This document shows, piece after piece, positions 9,427 to 18,219 of a DNA stretch of 21,646 bases (within the stretch, counting starts at the first letter, position 1; every line of letters begins with the position of its first letter). Source of the stretch: Chara braunii (Eukaryota > Streptophyta > Charophyceae > Charales > Characeae); NCBI GenBank assembly GCA_003427395.1, contig BFEA01000221.1:1611230-1632875 (forward strand). The letters run 5' to 3'. The position numbers were made by a program, and so were the translations under genes. Under the pieces are notes generated by a model that was given only the letters and a program-made list of their open reading frames with translations, did not search any database and was not told the DNA's origin.

Positions 9427-10388
9427 GGGTTGTGCAGGGGGGTTTGAACCTAAGGGGGTAGGAATGGAAGGCTTCAGGCCTGAACAGGCCTCCTCCACCA
9501 GGGGCTGCCTGGAAAATTCAGGCCCGGCCCTATGTGAAGGCCGCAACAGAAGAAGGGTCCGGCAGCTCTCCTAAGCGAAGGCTGGCGTGAGAAAGTTGGA
9601 AGGAAGGCTGGGCGCAGCCTCTCCAACTAACCAGTAGGCTCAGCCTCCCGGTTAGTTGCAGAGGCTGGGGCCCTGGCACTCAGTCCCGAAGGCTCTCTGT
9701 CTAGGAAAAGCCCAGATCCGGTCAGGCAGCCGTGGCCTCCACGAAATAACAAAAGGGAGGAGGCTGCAGCATTCCCACACGTTTGAATGCACTGGCTGCC
9801 AGCGCTAACTCTGGGAGGACGCAGATGGCTAGGCCAGCGGTCATGGAGGAAGAAGGTGAGGAGCAGCCAGGGCATAGCTGCTCCGCCAGTGGCAGCCATA
9901 GCTGTGCTGGGTGGAAGAAGGGTGGTGCTGGAGTTTGGGTGATAAGGGGACAAGTACACGGTGGGAACAGGCGGACTTACCTGGTGATGGCCGAAGAGCA
10001 AACTCATGGTGGTCAGACTCTGCACCATTGTTAGATGAGACGAGAGTGGGACAGGGAGAGAAGAGAAGTAGGCTGTGCATAGTGAGAGTAGGAGAGTAGT
10101 ATAGGTGGGGCACATCGTAGTAGAGATGCTACATCGTGGTTGTATAGATGAGTGGAGGCAAGAAGTTGGGCTTTCTTTTTCAACGGACTTCAATGTCAGT
10201 GTGTTCTCATTTGGTATGTTCTCGGCTTTGTAATTCTGCTATCGATTTCGTTGTTATGTTCTTGTTCTGCTGCGAGTCTTTTGCTGCACAAAGAAATTTA
10301 AGTTGCCCCATTGATTGGTTCCTTGCAAACCTGTCATCTCCAAGGAAACAAGGTGATTGGTACTAGGACCTTAATGCTTTCTTTGTTC
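9427..10388 (+). mobile_element. LTR-like block C, presumed 3' LTR of the outer + strand gypsy element
   Basis: Non-coding GC-rich DNA that begins right after the end of pol. It shares GGCAGCCATAGC (9891-9902) and TACCTG (9978) with blocks A and B, and a TCTCATTTGGT ... AATTCTGCTAT region (10205-10245) with block A near 3735-3765. This order fits U3 then R-U5 of an LTR. The matching 5' LTR was not recognised upstream of gag. The 188-codon minus-strand frame here (9627-10193) has no recognisable domain and is treated as chance. Confidence 0.5.
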
Positions 10389-10433
10389 GTTTCTTTCGTT
10401 TCTTTCGTTTCTTTCGTTTCTTTCGTTTCTTTC
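10389..10433 (+). repeat. 9-bp minisatellite, five exact copies
   Basis: GTTTCTTTC is repeated five times without change, followed by a T-rich tract to about 10490. Translation of the tract gives a VSF repeat, which I regard as meaningless. Confidence 0.97.
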
Positions 10434-10489
10434 ATTCTTCTTCTTTTTTTTCCCTTCTTCGTTTCCTTTTTGTTTCTTTTTAATTTTTT

Positions 10490-11010
10490 CACCTTATCTT
10501 ATCCTATTGCACCGGCTTTCAACTTTGAATTCCTGGCCTGTTGCTGAATGCCTGCCTGTGAGCGCCATGCATTCAGCCTCCATGCAGGTACAACATGATC
10601 TCTACTCTAATCTCCAATGCTGTTGGTTCTCAACCTTCAAGAATTAAGAATTGGCCAGCCAACAACCTTTACCCTGACGCTGTCTGCCTCACGTGAACGG
10701 TTCACACTACTTTTGGAAGACTCCCTAAAATCTACAGAAGACCTCCTCCATTCTGTCTCTCCCACTCCTTCCCCCCTTCCCGCCCGAGTTTTGCAACTTT
10801 TTATGCAATAAGTTCGACTACTGGGAGCAAGGTGAACTGATTATCCATATATGTTGTAATGGCAGGGTCTGATTTGTCCCCCCCTTTTGATGACTACCTA
10901 TGTCTGAGTTGTTGATGGAAGTTCAGGGTCTCGGAAAGGAACAACAGATGCTTTACCTGTAGGTACGTATCTTCACACCCTGCGCCCTGGCTGGATTGCA
11001 CCCACTGCAG
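10490..11010. other. probable host DNA upstream of the bZIP exon, no gene recognised
   Basis: There are no retroelement domains here. A 64-codon + strand frame (10617-10811) has no recognisable motif. A good donor-like AG/GTACGT lies at 10961-10968, and a pyrimidine-rich acceptor CCCACTGCAG ends at 11010. If both were used the intron would be only 48 nt, so at least one may be false. Upstream exons of the bZIP gene may lie here, but I cannot prove any. Confidence 0.35.
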
Positions 11011-11149
11011 ATCTACTGGGAATCGAGAAGCTGTTAGAAAATATCGGGCGAAGCAGAAGCTGGAGAAGTCTAAGCTGGAGCATGAAGTGGCACAGCTGAA
11101 GGCGGCCACCACGCAGCTAAGATTGGCAAACTTTCATCTGCAGGGCAGG
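11011..11149 (+). CDS. bZIP transcription factor exon (plant group F-like), partial gene
   Basis: The frame starting at 11012 reads GNREAVRKYR followed by a heptad leucine series, giving N-x7-R-x9-L-x6-L-x6-L-x6-L exactly. Asn is 11021-11023, Arg 11045-11047, and the leucines are at 11075, 11096, 11117 and 11138. The basic region binds ACGT-type or related DNA and the zipper dimerises, so the product would be a nuclear transcription factor. From memory, the basic-region wording matches plant group F bZIPs (bZIP19/23, zinc-deficiency regulators); this is family knowledge without a search. The exon probably starts after CCCACTGCAG (acceptor, 11010). It probably ends at 11149 before GTGAAC, or at 11161 before GTGGGT, because similarity to group F ends at LQGR. 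The frame stays open to 11249. No other exon is confirmed. A 10-kb retrotransposon lies 160 bp downstream. Confidence 0.75.
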
Positions 11150-11311
11150 GTGAACAAAATGGTGGGTTCTTTACACTTTCCTCATTTCGAACTTACCAAC
11201 ACAACTGGAAAAATGAAATACCCTTACAGTAACTCCAAAAGAGAAGCATAGCAGAGAGAGTGAGCGGATTTCCACTCCCCTTTCCTTCCTTACACAAAGA
11301 CCACAGACTTA
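11150..11311 (+). other. probable intron of the bZIP gene, left flank of the retrotransposon
   Basis: Begins with a GT after the bZIP exon and runs to the insertion point. It ends in CTTA (11308-11311), the left copy of the target duplication. Confidence 0.5.
11308..11311. repeat. target-site duplication, left copy
   Basis: CTTA directly before the left LTR matches CTTA at 21326-21329 directly after the right LTR. If the last A of the LTR is counted, the duplication reads ACTTA (5 bp), the usual gypsy length. Confidence 0.75.
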
Positions 11312-11646
11312 TGCAATGAACTCAGTCAGATGGAAAGCTCGTCGATGTTGAAATACAGAATGTCTCAGCGCAGTTTCGTTGTCTCCAAAATCGTACATGT
11401 AATCAAGTAGTCCCCCAATGTCTCGTGACCAGAGGAGAAGCTGATAGGAGGGAGATCAGACTTAGAGGGTGGAAGAGAGTATCCATCATCATGGAAGATA
11501 GACCTCCGTCACAAGCCCACTTCCTCTTCGGGCATCTCCTGCTCGCCACATCAGCAAAGTCTCATCTGACACGCTCTGACAAGGAACAGATCTCATCATG
11601 GCGTACAATGGCACGCACACCTTCTGAAGATGAACGACAATGCACG

Positions 11647-11656
11647 ATGTCGACAT
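11647..11656. promoter_or_regulatory. ZDRE-like palindrome ATGTCGACAT in the 3' LTR
   Basis: This matches RTGTCGACAY, the zinc-deficiency response element bound by plant group F bZIP factors (family knowledge). It is conserved as ATGTCGACAC in the other LTR. Whether it is used is unknown. Confidence 0.4.
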
Positions 11657-11853
11657 GAACGTGAGCAGGTAAGCTTTCCACATTCGACCAATCTCACAGC
11701 CCTGATCCTCCTCCTCCTCGATCGTACTCCATCAATGTCATAATCAGTGTGGCACGAGCCACAATAGTATAATCAAGCGTCCACTCAGCGTCGTAGACAG
11801 AGAAAGGCGCCAGCACCAAGCAATAGTAGTCTTGCATCGTCGTCCAACGTCAA

Positions 11854-11941
11854 GCCAGCGTAGAGCCAGCGTAGAGCCAGCGTCAAGCCAGCATAGTGCC
11901 AGCGTCAAGCCAACGTAGAGCCCGCATCAAGCCAGCGTCAA
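11854..11941. repeat. 11-bp minisatellite in the 3' LTR, eight units
   Basis: Eight consecutive 11-mers of the type GCCAGCGTCAA / GCCAGCGTAGA, with one or two changes in some. The same array occupies the corresponding place in the other LTR. Confidence 0.93.
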
Positions 11942-12399
11942 GCAGCATGTGCAAGACTGAATGTCCACCGGCAGGGGTTGGGTCAGCTTATAGTGTTGAC
12001 TTGGTTGACCAGCCTCTGGTCTCGCAGCTACGTTGGCCTAGATTGTCCGTCAGTCAATGGCCTGGATCTCCTATAATTGCAGATTCCACTTGGACTTGAT
12101 TCCTTCCGGATACCTCCAGACAACCAAAGGTATGTGTGTGATCTGTGGCCAAGGCTGGGTGCGTGTGGACTTTGATTTGTGGGCCTGAATTCACAAGCTG
12201 AGCTGAATTGTTGACTTTCCAAAAGTCAATTGTCTTAGGGTAGGCCTCGGAAGGACGTATTTGGCCTTGCCTGCGGTACCCCAGAGTGTAGGCCTTCGGG
12301 CAGGCATTTTCATGATTTGGGCGTGACCTTTGACCCCTGGTTCGGGCCTCTGACCAAAGTGACAACCCCGACCCATAGCTGGTGCATATTTGAGCCGAG

Positions 12400-12862
12400 T
12401 TATTGCATTCCATCGGGCCCAATTTTGAGTTTCATCGCAGGAACTATTTCGTAGGCTCGGTTCTTTTTTAACCCACGCTCATATGCAGTGACAATATCAG
12501 GTGCAGTAGGTAGAAGGTCTTTCTTAGTGAACCATCTTGATTCTGATACAGGATCAGTTTTGAACTTTGCCTTGTATTGCTTTTCCGGTCTTCCCCTGCC
12601 AGCTGTTGAAAAGTATCCATGTTCTAAATTTTTTAACTTCGTAGCCTGCATTTATAGAGGGAGGAAACATGGATGGTCGGTTAGGAAACTCATGGCCTTC
12701 TACATATTGTAGCAGTGCGGAAGCATGAAAGACGGGGTATGTCTTGAGGTGAGGGGGTACATCAATCCGATACGATGGTCCATTTGCATCCCCTATCACC
12801 TTGAGAACTTCCGAGGGTCCATAGTAGACAGGTAAGCAATTTATGAGGCACATTCTCTTCAA
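12400..12862 (-). pseudogene. pol: Integrase C-terminal and chromo-like end of pol
   Basis: Two overlapping frames separated by a frameshift near 12620. The first (12862-12554) has YYGPSEVLKVIGDANGPSYR and VPPHLKTYPVFHASALLQYV, the integrase C-terminal SH3-like region. The second (12651-12400) has GRPEKQYKAKFKT and SRWFTKKDLLPTAPDIVTAY, the chromo-like tail seen in the + strand copies at 5230-5350 and 9310-9400. Pol ends with a TAA touching the LTR, which is typical of compact gypsy elements. Confidence 0.85.
12408..12425 (-). other. probable polypurine tract region
   Basis: On the - strand the bases just before the 3' LTR read TTGGGCCCGATGGAA. Plus-strand DNA synthesis would be primed here. 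It is only partly purine, because CCC and a T interrupt it, so either the tract is weak or it has decayed. The assignment is by position. Confidence 0.4.
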
Positions 12863-13895
12863 GGGAGAATTCTTTAGACTTTACCCAAACCAAGTCTCCT
12901 TCTTTAAACTGAGATGGTCGACAATGCTTATTTGCTTGTTCGATCATCTGTAGTTGCGCTTTCTGAATATTCTCCTTTGCTTTAGCTATGTCTTGTTCAT
13001 ATAGGATTGGAAATTTTCTTGTACCTGGGGGTAGCCATTGGACTTGTTCCCTAGTCAAAGTATCAATGGGACATCTTGGCTTCCAACTTTTATGAAGTGC
13101 GTTAGGTGTTTTGCCTGTAACAGTATGAACACTATTGTTGTAAGCACTTGCAATTTTAGGTAAGTTATCACCCAATCAATTTGATCTAACCTAACATACA
13201 TTCGCAAAAGTTGTTGGCACAATTTATTCATTTGTTCAGTTTGTGCATTCGTTTCAGGGTGTCTACTTGACGACATGGTCAGTCTTGTGCCATAGGCTTC
13301 CGTTAGTTTTTGCCATTGTTGGCCGGTGAATCGTACATCCCTATTAGAGCCGATGGTTTTTGAAAATCTGTGTACTCGGAAACCCGTCACATCGGGAACT
13401 TTTGGATGACAAGTTTGGTTTTGGTTTCCGATGGTAGAAAGACAAACATAGCATACTTAGAGAACTTATCAACAATGACCATTACCTGACTGTTTTCATT
13501 CTAACTCTTGGTGAGGCTCATGAAATCAATAGAGACGGACTCACGTGGTTCACTTGGAATAGGAAGCAATCATAGTCCCAAAGGATTCTCGTTAGACGAC
13601 TTATTCCTTTGGCAGGCAATACAAGTTCTCACATACGGTAGCACATGTTTTTTTTTTCCTTTCCGTTCGAAAAGCTCTCTCACATTAACATATGTCTTCT
13701 TAAACCCGAAGTGGCCCTCAGTATCATAGCATTCCCTCATAACCATACTTTCGATATCTTCTTTAGAAGGAATGCAAATTATTTTTTCGGTTTGATCAAT
13801 AAAGAAGAGCAAGCCATTAGTCATTTGATCAGTAAAGAAAAGCAAGTCATTAGTCATTTGGTACTCAGGAAAAAGTTATGGGTAGGTTTTGACTG
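12762..13895 (-). pseudogene. pol: Gypsy integrase, catalytically dead
   Basis: The zinc-binding domain (13857-13570) has CYDTEGHFGFKKTYV and CIACQRNKSS; the first His position is Tyr. The core (13568 to about 13400) shows two in-frame stops and keeps SVSIDFM (first Asp 13525-13527). The second catalytic Asp is Asn (SNRD, 13343-13345). The Glu is present (NAQTEQ, 13235-13237), with 35 residues between those two positions. A further frameshift near 13165 leads to IASAYNNSVHTVTGKTPN and GDLVWVKSKEF. It is closely related to the + strand fragment 3992-5381, including PPGTR and the QMIEQANK segment. A 33-bp duplication lies at its start. Confidence 0.9.
13794..13859 (-). repeat. 33-bp tandem duplication before integrase
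   Basis: Units 13794-13826 and 13827-13859 both start GATCA-TAAAGAA and differ at three bases. Eleven codons are repeated in frame (LLFFTDQMTN / LLFFIDQTEK). Confidence 0.93.
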
Positions 13896-14425
13896 ATAAG
13901 ACTCTAGATAGGATCCTCAACTTACCCTTGTCGTATTCGGTCCTTCAACTCAGTCCCTATGTTGAGGTAGGTAACAATGGTACCAAAGAAATCAGAACGC
14001 CTAGACAAAGCATTAGCGACAACGTTAGACTTACCCGTAATGGTTTTCAACTAGTCAAACGCGTCAATGAATGAAGACCATCTTACTAACTTGTCGGAGA
14101 GTGGTGGTTGTCTTGATCCACTGCAGGGTCAAGTGATCTGAGTAGACTGTAAAGTGTCGTCTGAGCAAATAGTGTTTCCAAGTGTCCAGTGCTTCATACA
14201 ATTCCCTTTCGTAGGTGAGTTAGCTACCTTATCAAATTGAAGGCGTTTAGACATAAGCTCGATAGGTCTATAGCCTTTCCCGTCATCCTGCTGTAGCACA
14301 ACCCCAATCCCAAACTGACTAGCATCAGTTGTAACAATGAAAGGAGGTGATGGATCAACAATCTTCAAGACAGGGTAATGAGTTAGTGTGTGTTCGCTTC
14401 TTAATGCGGACTCATAATCTTTGTC
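13896..14425 (-). pseudogene. pol: Gypsy RNase H domain remnant
   Basis: The domain starts with PPFIVTTDASQFGIGVVLQQ and GYRPIELMSKRLQ (about 14345-14225). After a frameshift near 14215, YERELYEALDTWKHYLLRRH and SDHLTLQWIK are readable, then with further shifts ITGKSNVVANALSRR (about 14045-14000). The order matches the conserved D-E-D containing RNase H of gypsy elements. At least three frame changes and stops are present. Confidence 0.85.
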
Positions 14426-15245
14426 TCATAACCCAGGTTTTTCTTTCTCAAGTAATTTTCTCATAGTTGCAGCTATAAAGGAGAAGTTTCTTACAAACTT
14501 CCTACAATAACTAGCAAGTCCTATGAAGGATCGCAACTCGGTGACAATTTTAGGTTTGGGGCAATGTCCGATTGCGGTGATCTTTTTTTCTTCGGGCTTT
14601 AGTCTCTCTTCATTTACTATGTGTCCAAGATAGAGGACCTCAGACTTAGCAAACGATGACTTCTTAGGGTTCAACTTATAGTTACGTTCTCTTAACTTCC
14701 CTAGAACTATTCGTAGGTGTTTCTCATGATCTTCCAAGGTCTTACTTTAGGCGAGGATGTCGTCGAGATACACCACTATGAATTGATCTAGCCACGCCTT
14801 TGAAAGGTTGCGGGGGCGTTAGTCAACCCAATGAGCATCACAACAAACTTCCCATACCTTGTTCTGAACGTTGTCTTGTGTTGATTTTCAGGTATCACCT
14901 CGATCTGGTGGTATCCTGACTTCATATCAATCTTGCTGAAATAAATGCAACATTGAAGATCATCAATTCGAGGAATGGGTTCCGCATTCTTAATGGTTAC
15001 GAAATCCAGTCCTTGGTACTCAGTACACAAAGTCCTCCTTCCTTTTTAGGTACGAATAGAATAGGTGCACCGTAGGGCGAGGAACTTGGTCGAATTCATC
15101 CTTTGTTAGTAAGGTCTTGTGTTTTCTTTTTCAGTTCTTCTAGTTCGCTTGGGGACATTCGGTAGATCGGTCCTTTAGGAATCTTGCTTCCGGTAACGAT
15201 TTCAATAGTGTGCTTTATAGCATGCTCGATTACTCTTGTTGGTTC
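14426..15245 (-). pseudogene. pol: Gypsy reverse transcriptase with intact YLDD but broken frame
   Basis: In order on the - strand: IPKGPIYRMSPSELEELKKK (about 15185-15125), a broken fingers segment near 15110-15030, FVTIKNAEPIPRIDDLQ, FSKIDMKSGYHQIEV and GLTNAPATFQR (15000-14800). Next comes VVYLDDILA, with the catalytic YLDD at 14759-14770, an in-frame TAA (14747-14749), and the thumb/connection frame 14737-14426 with YLGHIVNEERLKPEEKK and LRSFIGLASYCRKFV. The catalytic motif survives although the frame does not. Confidence 0.9.
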
Positions 15246-15541
15246 AATCTGCAAGTCTTTATATTCATTGAGTAGTTGGTGATTAGGAGGAGGATAGGAC
15301 GAAAAACATTCACCTACTGGTTTGACGAGTACCGTCATTACATCTTGTACCAACTTCTTTTTCGTGACCATACTTCGAAAAGTAGGAAACTCCAATCTGC
15401 AAGTCTTTATATTCATTGAGTAGTTTGTGATTAGGAGGAGGATAGGATGAAAAACATTCACCTACTGGTTTGACGAGTACCATCAGTACATCTTGTACCA
15501 ACTTCTTTTTCGTGACCATATTTCGAAAAGTAGGAAACTCG
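15246..15541 (-). repeat. 148-bp tandem duplication in the protease-RT linker
   Basis: Units 15246-15393 and 15394-15541 both start AATCTGCAAGTCTTTATATT and differ at only a few bases. Because 148 is not a multiple of three, the duplication changes frame. The duplicated peptide includes FPTFR and KPVGECFSSYPPPNH. The high identity implies that it arose late, after the element was already inactive or nearly so. Confidence 0.95.
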
Positions 15542-15559
15542 TACAACACAAAATAGTGG

Positions 15560-15920
15560 TGAGTTAGAACCAGATTTGTGAAACAGTTTAATTGACTCCA
15601 TTTTGGATTTTTCATCCTTCAATTTGACAATCTTGTCTTTGAACTTTACTTCTGGGTCGGCCACCTCGTGCCAATCCATTCCTATAATCATATCAAAATC
15701 CGGGTTTTTTCTACGAGGAAGGTTACTTGATGCAAAAAAAAAATTCCTTAGTTCGGAAATAACATTTCACACGGACGACGAATTGAGAGACAATTATCGT
15801 GCTCTTGTCAACAAGCATAGACGTGATAGGTCTCGGAAGGTCCTTCACTCTCATTCCCGGATGCAACTTGCGAATTGCCTTTTTTGAGATATAGGACCGC
15901 GTATACTCGGGCTCTAACAA
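15560..15920 (-). pseudogene. pol: Gypsy aspartic protease remnant
   Basis: TRSYISKKAIRKL (from about 15903) and the distal IIGMDWHEVADPEVKF (from 15691) are typical of gypsy retropepsins. The catalytic D-[ST]-G position reads E-P-E (15906-15914), so the active aspartate is lost. A run of ten A on the + strand (15734-15743) causes a frameshift between the two halves. Confidence 0.75.
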
Positions 15921-16221
15921 GACACAATCTTTAAGTCAGCAATCATCAATTCACCCTTAGACTTCGCTTTCTTAGCCCATGAACTTCGTAATGCTTTGAG
16001 TTCACAACCAGGTTCATCAAGGGAAGCACCCAGTGAGACAAAACACAAAACCTTTTCAGGGTGGTCTGGCTAATGGGTCGAAGAAGAGTCATCCTTTGCC
16101 TTCCGAATTGGGGGGTTGAAAGGGGTTGTCGGTGCCTTACCTTTGTCCAAACCCACCAACTTCGTAGGAGCAGATGCTAACCCTATTGGTTGTTCCCTTT
16201 TGGGTTACGGATGAGGGGACA

Positions 16222-17020
16222 CTATGCAATGATGTGTCCTGCAGTGCCGCATTTCAGATACTGTCGATTATCCATCCGCTCCTTCCATTCATTCTGGGTC
16301 AGACCTATCTTCTCCCAGGGCCGACTGGAAGCAATGCAAGGATGCTTGGGAAAGGCGCCACCACTTGCTTCGCCCTCTGGATCTTCAAGGGGCCATTTCT
16401 TGATAGTATTGTCGTCGAAAACGACGAGAGTGTGGTCCTGTCGCTTTTGTTTCCAGAAGACTCTTTCCCCATTCCCATACTCACTCGTCGGTCCACTCCT
16501 CACAACGCTCGCGTAGGTTCCTCTTACCTCTGCAGTCATTTGTTCCTGTTAAAGGGCGAGATCTCTGACCTGTATCTAGTTCTACTTACCAGACTTAGCC
16601 TCTGCCACAAGTTGACCGTGTATAGGATCTGGCAATGCACGTGAGTAGATATAAAGGACCTGGTTATCTTGTAGGTTCAGTCCAGGTACCTGCAGCAAAC
16701 CATCCACCTCACGGGACAGAGTTTCAACACTGGACCAGCCTTTTTGGCCAATGGTGGAGAGTTCGTCAAAGGCTTTGTCAGTCGTTGTTTTGTCGAGAAA
16801 CCTCTCCTTAATCTTTAGGAGAAATTCCCATAATGTCATGGTTTGAGCCCAATCCCCAATGTTCTTAAATCCAGCAGCGTTATTCCTTGGCAGTTTCTCC
16901 AAGACAAGATGTGGAGAAGGCCACTTGGCTGTCCTCTTTTACTGGTGGGGTCCCACAGTAAGTTTGAATTTTCACGATCCACAACAACAAATGTTCTCCC
17001 TTCTTACCGTTGTAAGCATA
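16222..17020 (-). pseudogene. gag: Gypsy gag capsid domain and broken zinc knuckle
   Basis: The capsid N-terminal part reads YNGKKGEHLLLWIVKIQTYC and SCLGETAKE (about 17015-16880). A frameshift near 16880 leads to the frame 16902-16582 with DWAQTMTLWEFLLKIKERFL and LSREVDGLLQVPGL, a retrotransposon Gag domain. After another break, the frame 16539-16222 ends in the nucleocapsid. The zinc knuckle has Tyr (codon 16258-16260) in place of the first Cys, then CGTAGHIIA, then a TAG stop (16222-16224) just before the last Cys. Pol remnants follow downstream. Confidence 0.85.
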
Positions 17021-17541
17021 GTTGAGGCGCACCTCGGTGCGTGGATTTGCGCACGCGCAGTGCATCGCGCAGCGCACCAGTAAAATTAAGGTAAAAAAAA
17101 AAAAAATAGTAGGGGTTTTGTAATTTCCTACAGCACCCCCCCCGGAAAAAATGTTGAGCTCGCCGTGCGAGTTCGGTAATTGTCCGCGCCCTGGCCCAAA
17201 TTTTTTTTTTTGGGAAGGGTTGACGAACTTTGAATTTTGCAGGCTGCTCCCCCAAAAATTTCATAGTCGCGGATTATGAAAATTCAAAATAGGGCTCATT
17301 GAGCCTGTAGGTTTTCATACCGTTTTCCTTTTCGGGTGGGGTATGGTAACTGGACTTCCCCTTTCCTTCTGCAAATCCCACGCAGAGGTGGACGAATTTG
17401 CAAGAAGAAAATAATTGCCCAGTAGTGCCCTGCCCCACGTTGTCTCGTAGATGGCACACTTCATGTTTGGTGAGTCCAGCCGACCACCAACGTATGTTGA
17501 AGATTGCCATTCAGATCTGCATGTCGGCAGTTATGGGTTAG

Positions 17542-17669
17542 GATGAAGATGCCCGTAGCTCTCTCGTTTTTTTCTTTTTGTTTTCTTTTGAATACGTACA
17601 GTGGCGATGAAGATGCTTGTAGCTCTGTCGTTTTTTTCTTTTTCTCTTCTTCTAAATACATACAGTGGC
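17542..17669. repeat. 64-bp tandem duplication
   Basis: Units 17542-17605 and 17606-17669 both start GATGAAGATGC and end ACAGTGGC. They differ at several positions, mostly in the T-rich middle. Confidence 0.93.
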
Positions 17670-18045
17670 CCAAGGGGCCTCTGGCTACTACTCACCACGT
17701 GCACAAAAGACATACCATATGGTGGTTTATGGTTCCATGTTTTAGCAGAAGATTCATTCAAATGTTATACATTTGGTGAGTACCACTGAGTGGTGGAGCT
17801 AGGCCCTGATAATCATGTGGAGACACGAACATGGTCTAGCTGAATTGGTGACCCATAACTCCCGAGTTACAGAACTCGCCCCCACAGAATATATTAGTGG
17901 TCTGCTCCCACCTCTCTCATATATGACGAAGGCACCCTGCTTGCTGAAGCGATGGTACTCAATGCCTCCACAATGTCGAAGTGCATTGTCGGAGCCATTG
18001 GAGTTACCTGCAGGGCCCCCTGAATTGACGAAAAGTGGGCCCTTT

Positions 18046-18047
<2 letters not shown>

Positions 18048-18106
<59 letters not shown>
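18048..18106. repeat. (CT)n microsatellite inside the minus-strand element
   Basis: About 29 uninterrupted CT units, or GA on the element's coding strand. Confidence 0.98.
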
Positions 18107-18108
<2 letters not shown>

Positions 18109-18219
18109 CACGAATAAATGTTTTGTTTTGTTTTTGTTTTTTTTTTCGTGCACCTGACGCACCGCCCACAGCGCATTGATGCACCGCAACTATGGTTGTA
18201 AGTGAATGGTTATTTCATT

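Larger units (their letters stand above)
11312..12407 (-). repeat. 3' LTR of the minus-strand gypsy element
   Basis: 1096 bp, beginning TGCAAT and ending ATTGCA, a perfect 6-bp terminal inverted repeat with canonical TG...CA. It aligns along its whole length with 20255-21325. It contains an 11-bp minisatellite (11854-11941), a RTGTCGACAY site (11647-11656), four TTGAC[CT] W-box-like words (11996, 12005, 12211, 12330) and a hairpin TTGACTTTCC / AAAAGTCAA near 12211-12228. The last pol codon and its TAA (12400-12402) overlap the LTR edge. Confidence 0.95.
17080..18219 (-). other. non-coding spacer between the coiled-coil ORF and gag
   Basis: About 1.1 kb without a credible gene. It holds homopolymer runs (17090-17260), a 64-bp tandem duplication (17542-17669) and a long CT tract (18048-18106). 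Frames across the CT tract are just Arg-Glu repeats. It may be a later insertion, or an expansion within an originally continuous gag. Confidence 0.5.

Noticed and set aside
9627-10193. 188-codon minus-strand frame, among the longest in the window
   Set aside because: Low-complexity Ser/Pro/Leu-rich product with no domain, lying antisense over an LTR-like block that shares words with two other blocks. Most likely a chance frame in GC-rich DNA.
10963-11010. A 48-nt intron between AG/GTACGT and CCCACTGCAG just before the bZIP exon
   Set aside because: The splice words are good and the joined frame continues, but 48 nt is very short for a plant intron and the upstream exon would be tiny and unrecognisable. 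Not annotated as a feature.
12054-12422. 122-codon minus-strand frame at the LTR, with a 96-codon counterpart at 21154-21444
   Set aside because: Both fall in the two LTRs. The counterpart does not keep the same frame throughout, so it looks like non-coding LTR sequence.
18004-18189. Frames encoding long Arg-Glu repeats
   Set aside because: They are translations of the CT/GA microsatellite and carry no independent coding evidence.
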